Assembly (NCBI RefSeq): GCF_000006405.1
Contig: NW_003207677.1
Location: forward strand, 630,836-662,631
Reading direction: 5' to 3'
DNA from: Perkinsus marinus ATCC 50983
Lineage: Eukaryota; Perkinsozoa; Perkinsida; Perkinsidae
DNA: 31,796 nt
Part shown: positions 20,230-28,091 of the stretch, piece by piece
Position numbering within the stretch: position 1 is the first letter of the stretch
Layout: each line of letters begins with the position of its first letter
The notes under the pieces: generated by a model
Databases searched by the model: none
What the model was told of the DNA's origin: nothing
Seen by the model: the letters and a program-made list of their open reading frames with translations, nothing else
Translations under genes and position numbers: made by a program

Positions 20230-20883
20230 CCTCGCTTGAAACGCCCCGTCCCACACGTTCAGGGTCTGATCAAACGGCTCCTACCGGAGATGTCGAGGCC
20301 GTTGATGGAGGAAGTTCTTGTAAACATGTGGATGTTATCCCAGGATCACTAGGGCAAGTATGTAGTGGTGAAGGAAGTGGCAGTGAGCATTCACCAATAC
20401 GGCCCCCACAAGTTCGCCAGTAACGTAGGGGAGAAAATACTATCGAGTTGAGGACAGACTGGCACTGCCAATGGCAAGTCGATTCGGAGGCATTGTTGAG
20501 TGGTAGTCGGCAGAATAAGGACGAGATCATACGAGCTGTTATTGGCTCGGCTGGGCCTGAGGCACCTCCTCATGCTATGATCGTGGACAAGTTTGCAAAC
20601 TATGTCGTACAGAGGTAACAGTAGGAGGATGTTGAAATCTCCCGGAGAGCCCCATCACAGATGCTTAGAACTATCTCAAGGTCCAATACGCTGAATGGGA
20701 GTACACTCATTGGACGGGTATTGGCATGGTTGGTGATGGATGATTATGGTAACCGCATTATCAGCTCAGCTATATGAGAAGCTAGTCCAAAATCCTACAG
20801 CACTCATGCTCGCCTCTGGGTTTAAGCACACCATCAATCGCATCAGAATCAGTTCGAACAACAATGGAGTTTCACCACCCTAG
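20230..20883 (+). pseudogene. PUF (pumilio) RNA-binding repeat fragment, broken
   Basis: PUF proteins bind 3' UTRs of mRNAs through helical repeats. The frame from 20230, after an intron-type acceptor ATAACAG, reads PHVQGLIKRLLP...MEEVLVNMWMLSQDH, then TAG at 20350-20352, then GKYVVVKEVAVSIHQYGPHK and FASNV in the same frame. The TAG stands where PUF repeats carry Tyr (SQDxYGxYVV). TAG is a true stop in eIF5B, so this is a nonsense change. A further piece (NKDEIIRAVIG...MIVDKFANYVVQR) needs a frame change, and a last exon (20770-20883) reads LYEKLVQNPTAL and then runs into MITE copy 5, which supplies the stop. Upstream repeats and a start are missing. It is probably a dead partial copy. Confidence 0.7.
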
Positions 20884-21001
20884 TGATATGAAAAACACTA
20901 GCGAAAAACATATTTCACGACTACTACAGGAATCCGCGAATATCGCGTTTTTCACCGAGTTTTACGACGCCACTTCACGTAAAACGGGTCGTGAAACTCC
21001 A
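20865..21001 (-). mobile_element. MITE-like element, copy 5
   Basis: A 137-bp element, the longest and best preserved, with ends TGGAGTTTCACCACCC and GGGTCGTGAAACTCCA. Internal hairpins are TTTTACG/CGTAAAA and CGCGAATATCGCG. The flanks show AAT on both sides if the termini are taken as GGAG/CTCC, a weak hint of a target-site duplication. Confidence 0.85.
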
Positions 21002-21666
21002 ATAAAATCCGTCATAATGACGTTAACGCTTTTCATAAAGTAAGTTGTTTCTCCCACCATCAAGAGTGTGGGTAAATGCGCACATAGTCAATCACATGTG
21101 TTGGTGACACTATGAAGATTCTTAAGAAATTTTGGGAAATTCTCATTAGTTGTCTGTAAATTCTACCCGAATTTGTGTGTAAATTCTATAGATAAGTTGG
21201 ACTCAGCTGAGGAGAGCGAACATATATTTCAACACTGACTAGGAAATTCAGTGGATGTTTATTTCGAGTTTTTCTCTTAACATTAATGCGCAAGGCATGT
21301 GTCGTCGAATTTCGTTCCTGTGGAAATTGACCGTACAGCTGAGACGACAGTGAGCTCTTCCTCCGACGAGTTGGAGAATGGCTTTAGGGTATATCTCCTT
21401 TTCTGAAATGCTATCACCTTACTTCGTTTGATGACGAGTAGCACACTTAGTGCTAACATCAGGTTTTCTCATTCGTGATTGATAAAAATGCAGATGGATT
21501 CTCGACCGCGCGTGAAGTTACTCCAACCATGCGTCAATTTGATCACTCATAAATAACTATTTGGGAAGAGGATGGTAGACCTTTTCATAATACTGGAGGC
21601 TCCTACTGAACTTAATCACGAACACAAGCAGACACCTCAACGCCATCCAAGTCGCTGACATACACC
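21002..21666. other. Gene-free interval with diverged duplicate block (copy B)
   Basis: 21079-21240 is the second copy of the block at 2961-3135. The remainder is AT-rich with no supported ORF or RNA gene. Confidence 0.45.
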
Positions 21667-22015
21667 CCTCCACATATTCTTTGCATACATGGTGCGCAGC
21701 TCATAATTCATCAACGACGTCGAGTTTTACCCTGATATTTCAATATGATAGCTTTAGTAACACTATCACTAACCTGCCAAGGTTTCAGACTCCCATTCTA
21801 CTGCTACTCTCATTTACGCACTTGGAGACCTCCACATATTCTTAGCATACATGGTGTGCAGCTCATAGTTCATCAACGAAGTCGAGTTTCACCCTGATAT
21901 TTGAATATGATAGCTTTAGTAACACTATCACTAACCTGCCAAGGTTTCAGATTCCCATTCTACTGCTACTCTCATTTACGCACTCGACGCACTTGGAGAC
22001 CTCCACATATTCTTA
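21667..22015. repeat. Tandem duplication, about 162 and 171 bp units
   Basis: Units start at CCTCCACATATTCTT: 21667, 21829 and a truncated third at 22000. Units 1 and 2 differ by few substitutions; unit 2 has an extra 9 bp (CACTCGACG-like) near its end. No conserved ORF spans the units. Confidence 0.8.
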
Positions 22016-22181
22016 GCATATTCTTGAAGCACCCGAGGATTTTGGTCGCTGACATACACCGGGGTTTTTATGATTATTCGGCATGGAACTGCAACACAAC
22101 TACATTCGTTTACTCGATCTCCCACCACTGTAGAATCTGGCAGCATTATCCAATTCATGACCCCAGCCCAGTCAATACTTG

Positions 22182-23603
22182 TTAACAACAACAGAAGTCA
22201 CGGGAGAAAACTGTCGAGTATGGCAAGAGTGCTGACGTTATATAAGACTTAAATCCCATCATGTAAGAAACTCCGCCATAATCTTCATCATCCTGCAACG
22301 ACAACGACGATTGCGAGAGCTCCAGCTTGTCGGGATCATCAATATTATACACAAATGTGATGCGAAAAGGCCGTTAACGGCGGCGGCTGTTGAACGCTCT
22401 ACCGTAAAACTAACAACTTCTTCCCACTCACGGGGTCTCGACTCAACTTGTGCTGACCAGAATCATTCTTACACTTCTCGCCAAGCATGCGCATGCGTGC
22501 AACAACATCGCCGGCGTTCAAAGACGCTGGCTTCCGGGCAGATCGAAATTCTAAGGGAGAGCCCTCACGTGTGAACACAACAAAAAAGCTTACCTCCTCC
22601 TCCTCCCTTGGGAATCAATGCGCCTTTGCCAGGCATGCCCTCCAACCCACGAGGACACCAGTCGTCGTCCACGAACGGGTTCCGAGAACCGTCGGAGAAA
22701 ACTGCCCTTGTATTGGAACGGGCAGCGTAGGAAGGATTGTTATTATGTGAGATAGTGCATGGCTGACTTCTTAGAGGAGCGGGTGGCGGTCGGGAGGACG
22801 TCCAAACTGGTGGTTTATGGCTACTACACCGGCTACCGGACTCAGGAATTGTCCGATGTAATGCCTAATAACACGATACTTCACAACAGTGAGTTCGCAT
22901 CCCTCGTACCACCATTGTAGCCACTGTACGATCCTCAGGAGCATCGGTGGAGTTAGAGCCCATACTGTCCCCTTCTTCATCCTGCCGACCAGCCATTAAC
23001 GAACGTTGCGCATACGGTAGGCGGTAGCAGGTGAGATTGCCGTTATTGTCACTCTCGAGGTGAGCCGGCTGCTCTGGTCGAGGCGTTGGGCTCTCAGGCC
23101 CATTCGAAAATGCCTTTTTGAAGGCCCTGCGCATTCGCGTCATGAAGGAGTCGCTGGACTTCTCCGACAGAGCTCGGTGGTAAGGGATATCGACAGTGTT
23201 GACAGGTTGCTGTGTTCCCATAAGAAAATACAAAAGTGAACAACCGCCAACAAGAACTACGATCCCATTGGAAATATAACCACTTCAACAAAAGCACCCA
23301 AAGTTCGTCAAGTGAATCACAGTGGCCACAGTCTCTCGCCAAGGGGAAGGAAAAGGAACTGTATGGTAATATGAAACTGTTACGGTGAAGTTGTTCCACT
23401 AGTACGCCTATGGTGTCCTCCACTGCTGCTGCTGTGATCAAGACTATTGTAATAACGTAAAGCGTCTCAAAGAGGGAACAACCCCATTCCACACAGGGAA
23501 GGGATATAGAAACACATAAGGACAACAACAAGGACAGCTCGGCAATCGATGACCCAACATGAACACTCACCAGCAGCGCACAAACGGCGATACTATTGTA
23601 CAC
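22182..23603 (-). CDS. Membrane protein with long Pro/Ser-rich tail ending in CCC
   Basis: Minus-strand exons: 23603-23298, 23209-22913, 22864-22594, 22550-22432, 22292-22182 (TAA); phases agree from the first to the last. The first exon is hydrophobic with two or three probable membrane segments (IAELSLLLSLCVSISLPCVE, TLYVITIVLITAAAVED). The second has a basic stretch (FMTRMRRAFKKAF) and a Pro-rich linker. The third is Ser/Pro/Arg-rich. The fourth is charged. The last ends FSRDFCCC, a cluster that could be lipid-modified. No ATG opens the first exon. Only a stop at 23640-23642 separates it from the glycosyltransferase-like gene upstream, so the two might be one gene if that last exon is spliced differently. 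I do not recognise the family. Confidence 0.5.
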
Positions 23604-23639
23604 GTGGAGGAACTTGTTCTCGGGGGGATAATAAAGTTA

Positions 23640-26638
23640 CTACTGCTTCGATTCGTCAACCTCAACTTCCTTCCTGGTGTTGGTAGTATCATCCAGAGCA
23701 GCCCACCAAACTGTATACCAATCAACCTCTGTGTGAGGGGGGATAGGAGGAAGATCTCGACACACATCCTCGCGAGTAACTAATTAATACAACATCACAT
23801 ACCGTAATTTGCCCATCTCTTACCTATGGTCATAGTGCTCCTATACTTATACCTGGTATATTCCATTACCGTATAAATCATAGAGCACGGTCGGAAAATG
23901 ATATCGTGCATCAGCTTGGTGAGAGGATACAGCAAAAACGACATCAGCGTACCACAGAAAGAGGCCCAGGCTCGCCCTTGAGTTTCGCCACTCCTGAAAG
24001 TGAAAAATAACGGAAAAAATTGTATTCTATTACCTGGTACAGGTACAACTACCAAAGCTGACCATCAGATGGATTCCCGCATGGATGTATAGTAGAGCCG
24101 CCACGGCACACAGAGTGACGAGGAAACCCAGAGGATCATATACGACCATTCCACCGAGTATAAAGGGACGTAGGATGTCAAACAGAATGAAAAGAAGTTG
24201 ACCCAAATAGAAAGGCTTCAGCATCAACGACGTGAAACTGCACCAACCACTAGGGAGGAAGAACTCTCTCAAAAGACAGAGTACTCGTCGCGGTAGACCG
24301 CCCTCCATAACAGTACGAGTGTAGTCATGTCCGCGGCAATTGATACTAGCATGCGGCAGAGTCGGCCAGTCCTTCACCTTCGACTTGTCTCGTTGTTCCA
24401 ATAACGTAACGCCTAGTGTCGTGGGATCGATCTTGTTCTTCGCCGTGCCCAAGACCAATTCCAGAGTATTCCTTTCCCAAATGACAGGCCCACTAGGGCG
24501 GGTGAGCGAGCCCGACACCAACGTCTCGGCCCTTGACCAGCTGGCATCTATCATGTCGTAATAGAAGCCTTCAACACCCATCGAGTTCGGCCGATCTCCC
24601 AACGCCAAGCCCTTCACATAGGGGTTATTCAACAGTTCTCTTTCCGGCACACGAAAGCTCTTATGGAGCATTTCACCAGAGCGCAGTAATAGAGCATAAA
24701 TATAATCACCACATCTCTCTCTCGAGAATAGGAAGGGGATCCAATACTTACTAGCCCAGTAACCTGCAAGAGCCTCCGAGTCCTCCGGTACGTACAAATA
24801 GTGGACATCAGCAAAGGCCTCTTTAGTGACCATTTCAGTATCATCCTGAGGGCATAACTCGTGGCCATAATCGACCACGAAAACATCATCTTCATTGACT
24901 GCGACCGAGACCGCTCTCTTTAAAGTGGCTAAGAACATTTTCCGCGACTTAGCCGTGAAACAAGCTCGATGGACCATCAACAGTATACACGTAGAGCTTC
25001 CCGGCACATAGCCGCTCTCTGCACACTCGAGCTCATCTTCGTCATCAAAGTAACCGGATGAACTCCTTGAGGCGGTCTTGTTGGACCCATGCCAGGCCCA
25101 CCGAGGCAGCGGAGGAGTATTGCCAACACCAGGGACAGCCCGACACAAACCAGTGATGGAAGTGGTGACCAGAATAATCCATTCGTAGAGTACATCCCCA
25201 AAGGCCAGCAGGAAGAAGAAACTACTCAACTTGCCCACTGGGGCATCTCCCTTGAAAACATCCAATGCCATTGCGAACTCACCAGTGAGGTTCTGTGGGA
25301 GTATCCAAAGCGCCGCGTAAATGATGAGAACGCAGAAACAGAATATAACAAAACACACGCCCATAGTTCGCAGCGACTTCGCATGAGCCTCCCTCTGACC
25401 AGCAAGGCGTTCTTCCTTCAAAGCCTGGTATTTGCGGAGCTTCCTGGCCCACATACCAGAGTTGAACGCCAACCTCGGGAATAGGAATTGCCTATAGTGT
25501 CGTGCATCACTAGCAGCACTCACAGTAATATCATCCATAGTCGTCACTGGCTGTACATCGTTTCTTGGTAAATAACCATACGATTTCTCCAGTGCCTTCT
25601 GAGCCTCACTTCTAGGTGTACTAAGCAGCACTCCTTTCTGACCATACATAGTGCTGGTCACAGACCCTTGACTATGAAGGGAACTCCTTGCGCTCATACC
25701 GCCGTTCATAGGCGGGCCGAAATCCGTGGCTGAATCAGTCGGTAACGGCGGAGCGTTGTTGTGGAAGTTATCCCATATAGGGTCAATGATCTGCTCCCTA
25801 TAAGCCCTACGTTCCTGAACGAGACTTTCACCCATTCGTAGTCGTCCTTCTCTCCACCATCTCGAGGCGAAACCAGCGGCCCCTAGCCCTAGGGGGGTGA
25901 CCACGACCCAAGTCAATACGACGAGAAATGCCATACCAAGAAACACACCGCGGATTGCCACCATATCAGCGGGTTGTAGTTGGAATTTGGCATCACAGAA
26001 AGACTCCGAATCGAGCTCAGAACAGGGGTGCGTGAAATAGGTCATACCAGTAATAGGAGACGATATTACCACTGCACACTGACCGTTGGGTTGCTCCTGA
26101 ACCGCATCGGCACAGGACATGTCCCAGTCGCATAGAATAGGGATCTTGTTGTTAATAGGAGTACCATCTTGCTCGGCCTTGGCCCAAGCATCTTGATCGA
26201 TATAGGGAACTTGACACTGCGTGTCACCAGCCTTGAGGCCGTCACCATACTTGTCGAAGAACGTCCATTCATATAGGGAGTAGTTCTTGACGGTAACACG
26301 GCACGCTGGAGCATCGGATCTGACAGTGATACCATTGAAAAACGATTCACTTCACTGAGGAGCGGTACGCGTAGGTCGAGTAGTGGGCCATGTTGGGACA
26401 AGAGATGACGGGGGAGTAACTCAATGACGAGTCGTAGATCCAAGTGACTCCCAGGGACCTGTCCAGCCATGATGTTCCCAAGGAGTGGTATGGAAATACT
26501 TACTTCCAACATGCTGCCACGAAGAAAGCCACCACAAACCCAATACTGACTGCGAGGCTTCGAGTGAGAAGACCGCAAGAGGCGATGTTATAGGGGGGCT
26601 TGCTGGTGTCAGCGAAAGGAGGCGAATCAGACTGGTAC
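23640..26638 (-). CDS. Multi-pass glycosyltransferase-2-like membrane protein
   Basis: Minus-strand exons: 26638-26504, 26458 to about 26340 (border unresolved), about 26340-24034, 23993-23824, 23779-23640 (TAG). The first exon has a membrane anchor (SLAVSIGFVVAFFVAACW), then a Cys-containing probable outside region, a second segment (MAIRGVFLGMAFLVVLTWVV near 25940), a long cytosolic linker, further membrane segments, and a GT2-like core (FLATLKRAVSVA, DVFVVDYGHELCPQDDTE, VHYLYVPEDSEALAGYWASK). It resembles chitin or hyaluronan-synthase-like proteins by layout. The acidic catalytic residues expected after YALLL are not seen (RSGEMLHKSF follows), so it may be inactive. At about 26337-26345 the frame changes in a run of five T. 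An exon upstream of 26638 is likely. Confidence 0.5.
26456..26503 (-). repeat. 45-nt intron derived from the GGAGTGGTATGG element
   Basis: The intron 26459-26503 (minus strand GTAAGT to GGACAG) reads on the plus strand CCAGCCATGATGTTCCCAAG then GAGTGGTATGGAAA. It lines up over nearly its whole length with the tandem units at 1093-1346. Confidence 0.55.
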
Positions 26639-27089
26639 CTGTAAGGCGCTAAAAACAACAGGACAACGACAACCCCTGGACCTACGCTAATTGGGTCCGG
26701 TCCCTGAGTCTCGATTCCCTAATTATATTATCATAAGGACTGATGGTGCTCGAGGAGGCACCAGGATCTGCTCAAGGTGTGGTATGGATTTGCGCTATTA
26801 CTTTTAGTTACCTCTTCTAGGGTTGCTCTGTTCCCCCGAGCGCCGCCTATAGGGTTGCTCTGATGACAACGATGTCTTGTGGTTCACTTGAGAGCCCTCT
26901 GACGCGACAGTCTTCATAGTATTATAATACAAACCCTTCCAATACAAACGTGTGTCAAGTAGAACACAGGACGCGTCACTTGTACAACTTGCAAAATCTT
27001 GAGTTTCCTCAACGCCGAATCGACTGTTGTGAACAATGGGCCTATAACTTAAGGACTCGTTCTTTTGTTCTGTCTCTTCGGAATTCTAG
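26639..27089. other. Region upstream of the glycosyltransferase-like gene
   Basis: No gene is supported. It holds a B-box-like GAGTCTCGATTCCC (26705-26719), a copy of the GGAGTGGTATGG element (26751-26791) and a short direct repeat of AGGGTTGCTCTG (about 26819 and 26851). Confidence 0.4.
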
Positions 27090-28010
27090 ACGGGTTCAGC
27101 GTTATCAATAGAGGACGCAGGGCATGAGGCTGCGACCAAATCGAGTAGGGTCTTCACTACCTCGGATTTTTCGATTAACCTGAACAGCTCCAGCGCTGAG
27201 CTGCACGGTTCGCCGGTACTATCGTAGGATTTGGGTCACCCAAATGGGTTGCTCACTGGACGCTTTGTATACAGTGCTGAAATTCGCTACGTATTGAGAT
27301 TATAGAGCCTGTGTTGGGCACGGCTGGTCACCCTTAAGTAAGAAGGCTCCCCAGGCACAACAGAAGGTAGACTCGAAGAACATTGAAGGTTTAAATAGAC
27401 TATCATGGTAAGCCTGAGGAAGATCATGAAGCCTGAAGCTGATGTTATCATGAGTACTTTCGATATACACGAAATGGAGGCGGCTGCCACCTGTGCCGAA
27501 GTACGGACGCAGTATGTAAAGCTGTATAGCTCTCATCTTCGTTCTAGTCTAACTCTCCACAGTAGAGCACTGTCGAGCTGCAGGAGAGTCGTCTGCAACT
27601 TAACAGTGCCTATAATCGGCCTTGAAAGAGTCGCGTAAATGCCGCGGGAGCCCTGGAGCATATAAATGATTGCCCTCTTCCGCAGACTCATGCCTTCACC
27701 ATTCAGATATCAGGTAGTTCATCTGTCGAGGCTGCGCAATAGTTGTCACGTATAAGTAGACTATTTCTGACATGTCAACAGGGAAGATATCAAGAGATTG
27801 GAGCGTTTTGTGGAGTCTCTGCACCTCTGTCTGCCTCTATCTAACTGTCGTCGACATTACTGTGCGAATAATGCATGGCGACCTGACTCGTATACAATGA
27901 TTACATGTCTCCCAGTCTCCACCAGCCCCCGTGCTTGCGTGAAGTTAAGTCACAGCAGGCAGCAAGAAGTTACAGACACAGCTTCAAATCGGAGTGTCTG
28001 ATGCATGTTG
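27090..28010 (+). CDS. Unresolved plus-strand multi-exon gene
   Basis: Several open stretches are protein-like: about 27098-27219 (DAGHEAATKSSRVFTTSDFS), about 27360-27490 (KNIEGLNRLS, then EADVIMSTFDIHEMEAAATC) and about 27784-27850 (EDIKRLERFVESLHLCLPLS). The character is helical and acidic, as in coiled-coil proteins. Splice borders and the start could not be fixed and no family is recognised. It ends before the EI24 gene on the same strand. Confidence 0.35.
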
Positions 28011-28091
28011 ATAGTACAGGTGTCCGGGGCGAGCGGTCGATGACCATATTCAATAGCTCAATGGTTGGGAAGCTAGTTGACTGGTTTTGTG

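Noticed and set aside
20350-20352. TAG read as a sense codon in this organism
   Set aside because: eIF5B and EI24 both end at TAG exactly where their families end, so TAG is a normal stop here.
21901-22252. ORFs of 60-94 codons in the tandem duplication
   Set aside because: They use repeat sequence, differ between units, and overlap the end of the minus-strand gene at 22182.
24340-25484. Plus-strand ORFs of 73-131 codons
   Set aside because: They lie opposite the long glycosyltransferase-like exon and show no motif; treated as antisense shadows.
26066-26578. 170-codon minus-strand ORF as a separate gene
   Set aside because: Its 3' part is a shadow of the glycosyltransferase-like frame, and its 5' part covers the anchor exon and an intron.
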